Positions 1 to 8,286 are shown, counted from the first letter of the stretch. The stretch is DNA of 64,000 nt from an uncultured Aquimarina sp. (GCF_947500065.1 NZ_CANMQT010000005.1:1-64000); one strand, 5' to 3'. Translations and numbers: made by a program. The notes: generated by a model from the sequence alone, not told the origin.

Positions 1-190
1 TAGAACAACACCTATGCGATAATGCGGAGTTTAAGCTTAATCGAAAAGATATTGCCTATTTTGGTTTGTCGCCAAAGATTTAAATTTAGTATTTTAGAAA
101 ATATAAAAACAAAACATAAACTTTGGCTAAGTGCTGGATCGAAGAACAGTGATTTTTTGCTTCCGCACTACGCATAGCTAAACGTTAGCG
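1..190 (+). repeat. attC-like site 1 (B family)
   Basis: The site may begin just before the window. It opens AACAACACCTATGCG and closes CTACGCATAGCTAAACGTTA, and the two arms pair imperfectly. R' is GTTAGCG at 184-190. The same family recurs at 3623, 23461 and 24954. Confidence 0.8.
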
Positions 191-203
191 ATCATATAAA
201 AAA

Positions 204-548
204 ATGAAAAGATTTGAAACAGAAAAAATGATTCATTTTCTCTACCGGATGTCTATGTATTTACCTGATGTGACTAGAGATAATATCGTTTCCTTCATGC
301 ATGGGGCCGATTTCGGAAAAACAGGTGAGCCTCATTGGACGAAATTGCTTGATGAATTTATCGCGATCGAATATAAAATTGAAGAAAGAGCCATGGGTTG
401 GCCTTATCATGTTGAGATGTTAAGTAAACAAGAAGGAATTGAATGGAATGAGGGATTTAAAAAACTTATGCTTGAGATGATTAATAAATCAGATCAAATT
501 CCATTTACCAAGAAAATGCAAAAATGGATTAACAATATGGAGAACTGA
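204..548 (+). CDS. Hypothetical protein, first gene of a two-gene cassette
   Basis: A 114-residue soluble protein with no signal peptide and no family I recognise. It is rich in charged and aromatic residues. The ATG lies 20 bp after the cassette crossover at 184/185, which is typical of the array. It shares a cassette (185-1013) with the basic protein that follows, because no complete attC separates them; only a half-site-like GATGCTAAC occurs near 559. Function unknown. Confidence 0.7.
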   Translation: MKRFETEKMIHFLYRMSMYLPDVTRDNIVSFMHGADFGKTGEPHWTKLLDEFIAIEYKIEERAMGWPYHVEMLSKQEGIEWNEGFKKLMLEMINKSDQIPFTKKMQKWINNMEN

Positions 549-613
549 GTATTCAATACGATGCTAACTCACTGTGTATAATTACAAAAGTCACGAATTA
601 AAATGAAGGAACT

Positions 614-841
614 ATGAGTAGATCGAAACAGAAAACTAAAATTCACGGAAATACAACAGCGAAATCAGAAAAGGAAAACAAGCAAGACGCAAATAGAAAA
701 TTTAGACGAATTATTAAACAAAAAGTCAAACTGAATAAAGAGAATTTACCTGAACTCAAGGAAGTCTCAAATGTTTGGTGTTTTGATAAGGATGGGAAAA
801 GATATAATTCAGAAATGACTGAAAAAGATCTCCGAAAATAA
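614..841 (+). CDS. Small basic hypothetical protein
   Basis: A 75-residue protein that is strongly basic in its N-terminal half (repeated K/R, Q and N), consistent with nucleic-acid binding, though no domain is recognised. It is the second gene of the cassette and ends 8 bp before its attC. The cassette end CGCTAAC pairs with the start GTTAGCG at 184. A real but short gene is likely; function unknown. Confidence 0.6.
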   Translation: MSRSKQKTKIHGNTTAKSEKENKQDANRKFRRIIKQKVKLNKENLPELKEVSNVWCFDKDGKRYNSEMTEKDLRK

Positions 842-848
842 AACGATG

Positions 849-1019
849 CGCTAACACCATATATGTGATCATAGCAGATCCTTGATGAATCGAATGGTTC
901 TTGTATATTTGGTAAGGCGCAATGCTTGCAGAATGGAAAAGTTAGCAATCACTACGCAGAAAAATCGAAAAGCAAGGTAACATTTTGCTCTGCTACGACA
1001 CATATATTAAACGTTAGGT
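849..1019 (+). repeat. attC-like site 2 (A family)
   Basis: First of the abundant A family: the left arm ATATATGTGATCATAGCAG pairs imperfectly with the right arm CTACGACACATATATTAAAC. An inner stem is formed by GGCGCAATGCTTGC and its partner around 950. R' is GTTAGGT at 1013-1019. Confidence 0.85.
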
Positions 1020-1115
1020 GTCATAAAAAAGACACTCTGTCATAGTTTCAACATTGGTATAAAAATTGACACTTAACTTCCAGAAAATAAGTTCATTGAT
1101 ATAATAATATTTGGA

Positions 1116-1233
1116 TTAGACTTTAGGCTCACTCATAAACCTATCGTCAGGATTGCCCTAGAACATCTTTTGAGATATTTTGTCAGAACGATTTACCTCG
1201 TTTGGCTCTATTTAACCTTAAGTGGTTCTGTGT
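1116..1233 (+). repeat. 118-bp direct repeat, copy 1 (upstream of RT)
   Basis: This segment recurs at 1496-1613 with a single difference (T at 1223, G at 1603). The two copies are 380 bp apart start to start and both lie between the cassette start and the reverse transcriptase. A + frame across it (from 1170) and a minus frame ending TEPLKVK are both open, but neither looks like a convincing gene. It could be a duplicated remnant of a mobile element or an RNA-coding region. Confidence 0.9.
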
Positions 1234-1495
1234 GCTTCTCGTTTGATGCCGTTGTGTATGACAGCACAAAGCCAATGGAATCAATGGTATCAAGCTCTTT
1301 TAAGAGCAGAGAGCGCAGGGCAGCAGTCAAATTTTCTGCAAAAAATGTAAAAAAGTTGCAAAAGTCAGAAAAAACCTTAAATTTGAATGAAATGAGTACA
1401 TATTACACCATCAATTTAGGCGTCAGCGGACAATCCAAAAAAATGCCGTCCAGAACGCCAATGAGAAAACGCTTGAATTTAATGTCAAGTTTGCG
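1234..1495. other. Spacer between direct repeats, possible gene relic
   Basis: This stretch between the two 118-bp repeats holds no secure gene. On the minus strand a frame interrupted by one stop reads like a degraded protein whose C-terminus runs into repeat copy 1. On the + strand a 109-codon frame starts in copy 1 and ends at 1499. Neither has a recognisable domain. A structured RNA cannot be excluded. Confidence 0.4.
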
Positions 1496-1613
1496 TTAGA
1501 CTTTAGGCTCACTCATAAACCTATCGTCAGGATTGCCCTAGAACATCTTTTGAGATATTTTGTCAGAACGATTTACCTCGTTTGGCTCTATTTAACCTTA
1601 AGGGGTTCTGTGT
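1496..1613 (+). repeat. 118-bp direct repeat, copy 2 (upstream of RT)
   Basis: Near-identical copy of 1116-1233. It ends 69 bp before the reverse transcriptase ATG, so it lies in the likely 5' leader of that gene. Confidence 0.9.
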
Positions 1614-1682
1614 CTATATTGTGAGGAGCTGTCATACGGACAACTACTTGTCTTCCAAACGGTCTTTGCAACACAAGAATAG

Positions 1683-2954
1683 ATGAAAAAATCATTACTA
1701 TATAAAATATCATCCCCAGAAAAGCTTTTAGATGCGTGGGGAAAACTAAACAGAACCAATAAATCCTCTCATGGACTAGATAACATTTCAATAGAAGATT
1801 TCGCAAATAATCTTGATGACAAAATATCTTCAATTTCTAAAAAATTAAGAGACAATACCTACTCATTTTCAGCTAACCGAGCTGTTCTGATTCCAAAATC
1901 TAATGGGAAGTTTAGACCTTTACAAGTTCCAGTAATTGCCGACAGACTAGTTTTAAAAGCCATTGCAATAGAATTAGAAAATCAATTTGCAAAAACCATT
2001 TCAAAAAGTGATGGCGTAAGCTTTGCTTACCAAAAAAAACTGGGTGTCAAAAACGCTATTGAAAAAATTAAAGAACTTTATGATAAAGGCAACCCAGTCG
2101 TTCTTGAAGCAGATTTAATTAATTTTTTTGGAGAAGTAGATAAGAACGTATTACTTACAAAACAAATATTCCCACAATTACCAGATGATAGCTTAAATAA
2201 TTTAATAGAATCTGTATTGAATCAAGAAATTGGAGGATTAGAAAGTATTCAAAAAAAGCAACGACATTATTTTCAAGATTTAAACGATGGAATACCACAA
2301 GGAAATCCATTATCACCACTTCTATCTAATATTTACTTATCGCCATTTGACACATATATAAAAAGCAAAAATTACAATTTAGTTAGGTATGCAGATGACT
2401 TTGTCATTTTATGTTCTAATGAAAAAGAGTGTAAAAAAGCATTTGATGATTGCGAATTAATACTCAAAAAACTAGGACTAAAAATTCATCCCTTGTCAGA
2501 AGGTGACAAAACTAAAATAGTGGATTTAAAAACTTCAACTTTTGATTTTTTATCAATTACTTTTAATGGTAAGGTTTTTTATCCTTCAAAAAGTAATATT
2601 GATAGACTAAAAAGTAAAATAAGAGATATATGCAATGGAAAAGTGGAATATAATGTTTTGACTTTATTAAAGAAGATTTCTAACGTTTATGACGGTTGGG
2701 TTTCTGCATTTTACTACACTGAGGTGGAGAGATTTTCAGAAGAATTAGACATTTTTATTAATCGTCATTTATTTTTAGCTCTAAAGAATTTTGAATGGAA
2801 ATTTACGCCTTCGTCAAAGGGAACTATACCATACAAATACAGACGAATGGGTGGAAAAACAAGGGAATGTTTATCCGATAAGCAACGACAAAAATCTGGA
2901 ATCCCTAAATGTGCAGATTTACTAAAACAGAAAAGAACAAAAAACGCCACCTAA
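1683..2954 (+). CDS. Reverse transcriptase, group II-like, cassette-borne
   Basis: A 423-residue RNA-dependent DNA polymerase. Visible RT blocks are FRPLQVP (about 78-83), the catalytic aspartate in EADLINFFGEVD (about 142-153), GIPQGNPLSPLLSN (203-216) and the active-site YADD (236-239), followed by a KTKIVDL block and a thumb-like region. There is no HNH endonuclease and only a short basic tail where a maturase domain would be. No intron boundaries or domain V were found, so an active group II intron is unlikely. The motif-4 sequence is QGNPLSP, unlike diversity-generating retroelement RTs (SQ type). It is the only gene in cassette 1014-3010 and has a 670-bp leader carrying the 118-bp repeats. 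A defence or retron-like role is possible but inferred. Confidence 0.85.
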   Translation: MKKSLLYKISSPEKLLDAWGKLNRTNKSSHGLDNISIEDFANNLDDKISSISKKLRDNTYSFSANRAVLIPKSNGKFRPLQVPVIADRLVLKAIAIELENQFAKTISKSDGVSFAYQKKLGVKNAIEKIKELYDKGNPVVLEADLINFFGEVDKNVLLTKQIFPQLPDDSLNNLIESVLNQEIGGLESIQKKQRHYFQDLNDGIPQGNPLSPLLSNIYLSPFDTYIKSKNYNLVRYADDFVILCSNEKECKKAFDDCELILKKLGLKIHPLSEGDKTKIVDLKTSTFDFLSITFNGKVFYPSKSNIDRLKSKIRDICNGKVEYNVLTLLKKISNVYDGWVSAFYYTEVERFSEELDIFINRHLFLALKNFEWKFTPSSKGTIPYKYRRMGGKTRECLSDKQRQKSGIPKCADLLKQKRTKNAT

Positions 2955-3016
2955 CAATTTGTATATTGCATACGCCGCCTTCGGCAGGCAAACGCAACAT
3001 ACAAGAGACGTTACCC
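2949..3016 (+). repeat. attC-like site 3 (short D family)
   Basis: A 68-bp site with tip GCCGCCTTCGGCAGGC and flanking arms TTGTATATTGC / GCAACATACAAG. R'' ACCTAAC pairs with the cassette start GTTAGGT at 1013, which defines the RT cassette. R' is GTTACCC at 3010-3016. Confidence 0.85.
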
Positions 3017-3026
3017 ATAATTAAAA

Positions 3027-3617
3027 ATGACTCTCAATTTTATATTATATTCTGATCCAATTCAAGAAGAATGGAATTACATGGACTTATATAAGAGTGC
3101 TGTTAAAAATGGTTCCCTTTTAAAAGTTGACAATTATAATAATGAGGTTTTGATTTCAAAAATCTCCAATGAATTAATTGAAAAAACTATTGAATCGCAT
3201 ATTGATGAAATTGAATCTAATAATTACGAGGAGGAATTAGTTCCTCTAGACGGAGGGCTAAGAATTGAACATAACGATTTGATAATTGAACATCAATGTT
3301 GTAGTGAATTAAACGATTACCAAAATTGGGAGAAAGTATTGATAGAACAATCTAATGATTGGAAAGAAATATGGATTGGACACCCATCTGTATTCTACCG
3401 TTTAACAGATGATAAAATTGAGTTTTCGGAATATTATGACGATAATCCTGCTTCAAAAGATATTACAACTAAAATGGTATTTGAAAAAGCTGATTTCTTT
3501 GATCAATTGACTCAATCTTTGGCAGAACTAAAATCTTTTAAAAAAAGAGTTTACCAAATAATAGATAATGGAAATTACGAAAACAAAGAAATTCTCAAAG
3601 TGGGACTGATTAAGTAA
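3027..3617 (+). CDS. Hypothetical acidic protein
   Basis: A 196-residue soluble, acidic protein rich in Glu, Asp and Asn, with a central region containing two adjacent cysteines (HQCCSEL). I do not recognise the family. Its size and acidity resemble small immunity-type proteins common in Bacteroidota, but that is only an impression. Single gene of cassette 3011-3806, starting 10 bp after the R' box. Confidence 0.75.
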   Translation: MTLNFILYSDPIQEEWNYMDLYKSAVKNGSLLKVDNYNNEVLISKISNELIEKTIESHIDEIESNNYEEELVPLDGGLRIEHNDLIIEHQCCSELNDYQNWEKVLIEQSNDWKEIWIGHPSVFYRLTDDKIEFSEYYDDNPASKDITTKMVFEKADFFDQLTQSLAELKSFKKRVYQIIDNGNYENKEILKVGLIK

Positions 3618-3622
3618 ACTAT

Positions 3623-3812
3623 GGGTAACAACACCTATGCGCTAATGCGGGGTTTGGGATTGATCTAAAAGTTATTACTTATTTGGTTTGTCGCCAAAGT
3701 ATTAAATTTAGTATTTTAGAAAATATAAAAACAAAACATAAACTTTGGCTAAGTGCTGGCTCGAAAAACTGTGATTTTTTGCTCCCGCACTACGCATAGC
3801 TAAACGTTAGCA
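3623..3812 (+). repeat. attC-like site 4 (B family)
   Basis: Same family as site 1, with CCTATGCGCTAATGCGG and CCGCACTACGCATAGC arms. R'' GGGTAAC matches its cassette start GTTACCC. R' is GTTAGCA at 3806-3812. Confidence 0.85.
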
Positions 3813-3830
3813 ACAATTAAAACCAACAAT

Positions 3831-5162
3831 ATGAAAAAAATTATTTTAGGATTATTACTGTTTTCTACAATAAGTAGTTTTTCTCAAAGTCTTCCCGAAG
3901 GTCTTGATGGAAAAATAAATTATAAAAAGGGGAATTATGTTCAGTTTGCTAAATCTGTAAACTCTATCACTCGTTCTTCAAATAAAGTAAGCATAAAATT
4001 AGATTCAATAGTTTATTTTGTACCCAAAAAGAAAGACTATTTTGTCAATTTTAGAATAGATTTATTTGAGGAAAAAGGAGAAAAGCCTACACGTTCTTAT
4101 TCATACTTGATTGAAGATATAGTTGAAAATCGTGTTGATAATAAACAAAAAAAGCAAATTCTAACAAACCAAACTCTCGCATCTGGAGTAAACCTCAAAA
4201 ACATTAAATTTTTACAATTAAAATGTGAAATAATTGAAAAACAAGATAACGAAGATGCTATTAATTCCACATTGGATAAATTCTTAAATCAGATGGTAGA
4301 AGGTGTACCATATGTAAATCTTGTTAACCAATTATTATCTGCACAAAATGAAGATGAGGAAATACTGTTCTTTAATAAGGATTATGACATTCCATTAAAT
4401 AATGTAGAATATACTTTTAAACAAAGTACAGATGACAACAATAGACTTCTAAGTTCCAAAATACCAATATACATTCCTATAAATGCAGCAGTTCAAAACG
4501 AGTTTATAAACCCAAGTGTTGCTGGTTACTTATTTAAGAAAATATCACAATTAACAGAATTAGTTTCTGGAGTTCAAGATATTGATGGTAAAACATATGA
4601 CATTGATGGAATGATTAAGTTAAGAATTACCAATGATGACAATATAAACATTCCAGATTATTTAATTAATACACTACAAGATTTAGTTCTATCTCTAAAT
4701 TTTACTCAAACTGGACTTAGTGACTTTGAAAATTTAAAAAAGCGCTTAACTGAAAATTTAAAAACTTACAAATCATCAAATCTATATGATGAAAAAATCA
4801 ATTTTTCGATTCAATCTGTATTACAATTAAGTGAAATTTATAAAATTCTCTTAACTAAAGAAGCTATTTTTAAAAGTAACGCGCAGGGTCAGAATGGGGA
4901 AGCTGTAGCTGTAATTGAGTTTGAATTATTTAGAAGAAAATTTAAAGACTACTATGAGAGACTGAGTTTTCAAGAAAAAGACTTTGGTTTTATTGCATAT
5001 GGAATTCAGAACTCTATCTACAGTGGTAAATATGCTAGAATTTTTATTCCTTACAGCTTACCAGACATAGCGAATAATGAGATGATTCGTTGGCAGATAA
5101 ATGTACACGAAATTCTTAGCGAAATGCATAACGGAAAATATGCTATGCCATTTGAACCATAA
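3831..5162 (+). CDS. Secreted hypothetical protein
   Basis: A 443-residue protein with a clear N-terminal signal peptide (MKKIILGLLLFSTISSFSQS), so it is exported to the periplasm or beyond. The rest is largely soluble, with no recognised domain. It is one of the longer single genes in the array. It fills cassette 3807-5353, whose ends pair (GTTAGCAAC / GTTGCTAAC). Confidence 0.8.
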   Translation: MKKIILGLLLFSTISSFSQSLPEGLDGKINYKKGNYVQFAKSVNSITRSSNKVSIKLDSIVYFVPKKKDYFVNFRIDLFEEKGEKPTRSYSYLIEDIVENRVDNKQKKQILTNQTLASGVNLKNIKFLQLKCEIIEKQDNEDAINSTLDKFLNQMVEGVPYVNLVNQLLSAQNEDEEILFFNKDYDIPLNNVEYTFKQSTDDNNRLLSSKIPIYIPINAAVQNEFINPSVAGYLFKKISQLTELVSGVQDIDGKTYDIDGMIKLRITNDDNINIPDYLINTLQDLVLSLNFTQTGLSDFENLKKRLTENLKTYKSSNLYDEKINFSIQSVLQLSEIYKILLTKEAIFKSNAQGQNGEAVAVIEFELFRRKFKDYYERLSFQEKDFGFIAYGIQNSIYSGKYARIFIPYSLPDIANNEMIRWQINVHEILSEMHNGKYAMPFEP

Positions 5163-5167
5163 AAAGT

Positions 5168-5359
5168 TGCTAACAATGTATAAAAAACATAGGGCATTTT
5201 TGCTAAATCGAAAGGTCTGTATTTATTTGCAAAGTCGCCAAATATAAAATTTGGTATTTACGAAAAAGGATAAAAACAAAATATTTATATTTGGCTTAGT
5301 ACCAATCCGAAACGTATCGCTTATCACCTGCCATACGTTTCTTATACGAGACGTTAGAG
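5168..5359 (+). repeat. attC-like site 5 (E family)
   Basis: Long site whose outer arms are AATGTATAAAAAACATAGGGC and CCATACGTTTCTTATACGAGAC. R'' TGCTAAC pairs with GTTAGCA of its cassette. R' is GTTAGAG at 5353-5359. Confidence 0.85.
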
Positions 5360-5375
5360 ACAATTACATAACCCA

Positions 5376-6215
5376 ATGAAAACTATTACATTACCAGACG
5401 AATTAATTTTGAGTTCTTCTAAGTCTGTTGTGGTTTATGATTATGAAAGCATCACGGAAATATCCAAACAACAAATCTTATTAAATAAAAATACGTTCAG
5501 CTTTCTCCTAGAAGGAACTAAAGAAGTGTTTTTTGATAATTCGGCATATGCGATAGATAATTCTCAATTTCTATTAATGAAATCTGGACATTGTTTAATG
5601 ACAGAGAAGCTCTCTAATGATTCAGAACACTATCGCAGTCTTCTATTTTTCTTTTCAGATGAAGAAGTTTTTAAATTTTTGCGAAAATTCAAATTAGAAA
5701 CTTCTAATTCTAAAAAACTGTACTCAACTTATTCGTTCAAGTATGATTCGTTTATCAAAAGATTTGTTGAAAGCCTTTTAGATATATCGAAACTTTCTAA
5801 GTCGATTCAAGAAAATATGTTGAAAACAAAACTCGAGGAAATAATGCTTTACCTTGTAGACTTGAAAGGTTTAGATTTTCTTTATTCTTTGGGTAATAAT
5901 AGCGATAATCAAAATCAAAAGTTCATTCAAACAATTGAAAGCAATAAACTCAATAAACTCACAATAAAAGAGCTTTCATTTTTATCAAATATGAGTGTAT
6001 CCACTTTCAAGAGAGAGTTTGAGAAAAACTTTAAGAGCTCACCTAGCAAGTGGTTTCAAGATAAAAGACTCCAACACTCAGCTTTTCTTCTAAAAAACGA
6101 ATCAAAAAGACCTTCGGATATTTTTGAAGAAATTGGATATGAAAACCTTTCAAACTTCATTCAAGCTTTTAAATCAAAATTCGGAGTTACCCCAAAACAA
6201 TACCAATTAAGTTGA
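5376..6215 (+). CDS. AraC-family transcriptional regulator
   Basis: A 279-residue regulator with an N-terminal cupin-like ligand region and a C-terminal double helix-turn-helix (about 180-279). It shows the hallmark second-HTH pattern IGYENLSNFIQAFKSKFGVT PKQY. It lies 94 bp upstream of the PEBP gene on the same strand and inside the same cassette (5354-6997), whose ends pair perfectly over 10 bp (GTTAGAGACA / TGTCTCTAAC). Control of the neighbouring gene is likely but inferred. Confidence 0.9.
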   Translation: MKTITLPDELILSSSKSVVVYDYESITEISKQQILLNKNTFSFLLEGTKEVFFDNSAYAIDNSQFLLMKSGHCLMTEKLSNDSEHYRSLLFFFSDEEVFKFLRKFKLETSNSKKLYSTYSFKYDSFIKRFVESLLDISKLSKSIQENMLKTKLEEIMLYLVDLKGLDFLYSLGNNSDNQNQKFIQTIESNKLNKLTIKELSFLSNMSVSTFKREFEKNFKSSPSKWFQDKRLQHSAFLLKNESKRPSDIFEEIGYENLSNFIQAFKSKFGVTPKQYQLS

Positions 6216-6309
6216 ACTTTTATCAATACTTTTTGAACTTTTCTGCTTAACACAGAACCTGAATTGCTGTTTAAATTTGCATCATAAATTAATAATTAAA
6301 ACAAATATT

Positions 6310-6867
6310 ATGATGAAATCATTTCAAATCTTAACGGTATTAATTGCTTTTTCAACCTCTGTTTTCGGACAAAACACATTTACTTTATCAAGTAATGACT
6401 TAGGAGGACAAGCTACAATTAATGAAGAATTCAATGGCTTTGGCTGTACAGGTGAAAATCAATCCCCTCAGTTATCTTGGAAAAATGCTCCTGCAGGAAC
6501 TAAAAGTTTTGCAGTAACTATGTACGACCCAGACGCACCAACTGGTAGTGGATGGTGGCATTGGGTAGTATTTGATATTCCAGTAAGCACTAACGAATTA
6601 GTGTCAGGAGCTGGAAATACAGAACTAAACTTAACACCTGAAGGCGTTATTCAGAGTATTACAGATTATGGAGCGAATGGTTACGGTGGACCTTGCCCTC
6701 CTGAAGGACACGGTTTACACCAATATGTAATTACAGTTTACGCACTTAAAACAGATAAACTTGGTCTAAATGAAAGTACAAATCCTGCCGTAGTTGGATA
6801 TTACTTATGGAATAATACATTGGCTAAGGCGAGTATTGTTACTTATTATCAAAGAAGTACGAAATAA
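6310..6867 (+). CDS. YbhB/YbcL-type PEBP (Raf kinase inhibitor-like), secreted
   Basis: About 185 residues. A signal peptide (MMKSFQILTVLIAFSTSVFG) is followed by a phosphatidylethanolamine-binding-protein fold with the family motifs YDPDAPTGSGWWHWVVFDIP and GYGGPCPPEGHGLHQY. These residues form the anion-binding pocket. The start at 6310 is chosen over an upstream in-frame TTG because it gives a clean signal peptide. Second gene of the AraC cassette. Ligand unknown. Confidence 0.92.
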   Translation: MMKSFQILTVLIAFSTSVFGQNTFTLSSNDLGGQATINEEFNGFGCTGENQSPQLSWKNAPAGTKSFAVTMYDPDAPTGSGWWHWVVFDIPVSTNELVSGAGNTELNLTPEGVIQSITDYGANGYGGPCPPEGHGLHQYVITVYALKTDKLGLNESTNPAVVGYYLWNNTLAKASIVTYYQRSTK

Positions 6868-6874
6868 AAACTGT

Positions 6875-7003
6875 CTCTAACAAGGTATAAAAGCAATAGC
6901 GGTTCGGGCGCAAACTCGAACCGCTATTGCTTTTAAATAAGTATATTGTACACGAAAGACTAGTACAATTAATCCGCTACTGCTATTATACTAACCGTTA
7001 GAG
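6875..7003 (+). repeat. attC-like site 6 with internal perfect hairpin
   Basis: R'' CTCTAAC matches the cassette start GTTAGAG. R' is GTTAGAG at 6997-7003. The left arm is followed by its own perfect 18-bp inverted copy (6889-6906 with 6917-6934), in addition to the normal right arm near 6973-6990. Confidence 0.8.
6889..6934. repeat. Perfect 18-bp hairpin inside attC 6
   Basis: AAAAGCAATAGCGGTTCG and CGAACCGCTATTGCTTTT are separated by 10 bases. The second half ends in TTTT, so besides being an attC arm duplication it could act as a transcription terminator for the AraC-PEBP cassette. Confidence 0.75.
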
Positions 7004-7303
7004 TCAATTGCTCAATTAGGTTATAATTAACCTCACTCTTAAGGCGAAACGGAGCAGCACGGAGGGAAACCTTCTTACTCTTGTAGCGCAACGGAGCAAT
7101 ACGGCGATATGGAGCAAGTAGATCTAAGCAATACGGCGAAACGGAGGGTTTCCTTCGCTCGTTTATGCATCGCAACTGCCTCTAACAATACCTATAATTC
7201 AGCAAAAGAATTCCCCAAACCGAAAATTAATACTAACTTAGAATGATCTATGACCAGCCGAAAATTCTACCGAATTTTCTATGCCGCATCATAGCTTTGA
7301 ACG
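6998..7303 (+). mobile_element. ORF-less cassette, tandem copy 1
   Basis: A 306-bp cassette bounded by GTTAGAG boxes with no convincing gene. The insert holds repeated GGCGAAACGGAG / CAATACGGCGA units and an inverted pair GGAAACC / GGTTTCC, and is more GC-rich than its surroundings. It may encode a structured RNA or carry a promoter. A 60-residue minus-strand frame exists but has no familiar features. Confidence 0.8.
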
Positions 7304-7309
7304 TTAGAG
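7180..7309 (+). repeat. attC-like site 7
   Basis: A 130-bp site of the ORF-less cassette. R'' is CTCTAAC and R' is GTTAGAG at 7303-7309. Arms are TATAATTCAGC and GCCGCATCATAGCTT. Confidence 0.75.
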
Positions 7310-7609
7310 TCAATTGCTCAATTAGGTTATAATTAACCTCACTCTTAAGGCGAAACGGAGCAGCACGGAGGGAAACCTTCTTACTCTTGTAGCGCAACGG
7401 AGCAATACGGCGATATGGAGCAAGTAGATCTAAGCAATACGGCGAAACGGAGGGTTTCCTTCGCTCGTTTATGCATCGCAACTGCCTCTAACAACACCTA
7501 TAATTCAGCAAAAGCATTCCCCAAACCGAAAATAAATACTAACTTAGAATGATCTATGACCAGCCGAAAATTCTACCGAATTTTCTATGCCGCATCATAG
7601 CTTTGAACG
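7304..7609 (+). mobile_element. ORF-less cassette, tandem copy 2
   Basis: A near-identical copy of 6998-7303, offset by exactly 306 bp from crossover point to crossover point. Only a few substitutions separate the copies, and all those I saw lie in the attC part. An exact one-cassette offset points to insertion of a second copy or to unequal exchange at the attC. Confidence 0.85.
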
Positions 7610-7615
7610 TTGTAG
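7486..7615 (+). repeat. attC-like site 8
   Basis: Second copy of site 7. Its R' is GTTGTAG at 7609-7615, set by the next cassette. Confidence 0.75.
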
Positions 7616-7621
7616 CACATT

Positions 7622-8044
7622 ATGAAAACAAGTAAATTACTTTTAATATTTGTATTTTTTATCACTGCTTTTGCGTGTTCCTCTGGGGAAAATGAAATGA
7701 CCGAAACCGAAAAATATTTTGCCGAAAAATATAACGCGGAATTAGTTCATGTGGATTTCAAACAAACGGAAACTAAAACTAATGGGGAAATCACGGAAAA
7801 AAGACAATATATTTTAGTTGAAATAATCAACTCAATGGATTATGATAAATTAGTCAATGATGAAAAATTATTTCAGGCGCAATGTCAAGAAATAGGAACT
7901 TTTGTCCTTGATTCTGTTGAATTTGATCATATCCCTTTTCAACCTACGGAATTGGAAATAAATTATATGGAAAAGAAAGGTTCTTGGATTTTTGAAAGTT
8001 ATAACACTAAAACTATGACCTTTAATATTAACCATACTGACTAA
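7622..8044 (+). CDS. Putative lipoprotein
   Basis: A 140-residue protein with a lipoprotein signal peptide (lipobox around AFAC at residue 19) followed by SSGENEMTETEKYF and a soluble acidic domain with no recognised family. Single gene of cassette 7610-8183, whose ends are GTTGTAGCAC / GTGCTACAAC, a perfect 10-bp pair. The ATG lies only 12 bp after the crossover. Confidence 0.8.
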   Translation: MKTSKLLLIFVFFITAFACSSGENEMTETEKYFAEKYNAELVHVDFKQTETKTNGEITEKRQYILVEIINSMDYDKLVNDEKLFQAQCQEIGTFVLDSVEFDHIPFQPTELEINYMEKKGSWIFESYNTKTMTFNINHTD

Positions 8045-8058
8045 ATATAAAAAACGTG

Positions 8059-8189
8059 CTACAACAACGGCTATAATTCATTGCGGCGGAACTTTTCTCT
8101 GAAAATTCCTACCTTGCAATGAAGGCTTGGTATTCTCGGAATGTCCTAGCGGACGATTCCGCAACGAAACCATAGCCCAACCGTTATCT
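8059..8189 (+). repeat. attC-like site 9
   Basis: R'' is CTACAAC and R' is GTTATCT at 8183-8189. Arms are ACGGCTATAATTCATTGCGG and CCGCAACGAAACCATAGCCC. A minor family seen once here. Confidence 0.75.
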
Positions 8190-8286
8190 TCAATTGCTAG
8201 AAAAAAACATTCGAAATAAAACAAAAACATCCCAAAAACACACGGAATTTGGGACATAACAAAATTATCGGATTTAAATCGAACTT

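Noticed and set aside
643..948. Recurring minus-strand reading frames with similar sequence (for example at 643-948, 15498-15899, 19497-19694, 25564-25809, 27254-27484, 29507-29740, 37013-37318)
   Set aside because: They are the antisense of the A-family attC sites, so their similarity comes from the repeat, not from protein conservation.
1170..1499. 109-codon + strand frame across the first direct repeat
   Set aside because: Half is repeat sequence, no recognisable domain, and the opposite strand shows an equally protein-like relic; not called as a gene.
1116..2954. Diversity-generating retroelement (RT plus repeat pair)
   Set aside because: The repeat copies differ at only one position (T to G), not at adenines, no variable target gene is present, and the RT has QGNPLSP rather than the DGR-type motif.
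1014..3010. Group II intron inserted in an attC
   Set aside because: No GUGYG-type 5' end, no recognisable domain V/VI downstream of the RT, and the cassette ends pair with each other as an ordinary cassette.
6969..7481. Two near-identical minus-strand frames of about 60-77 codons
   Set aside because: They arise from the duplicated ORF-less cassette; no signal, domain or start context, and an RNA is equally plausible.
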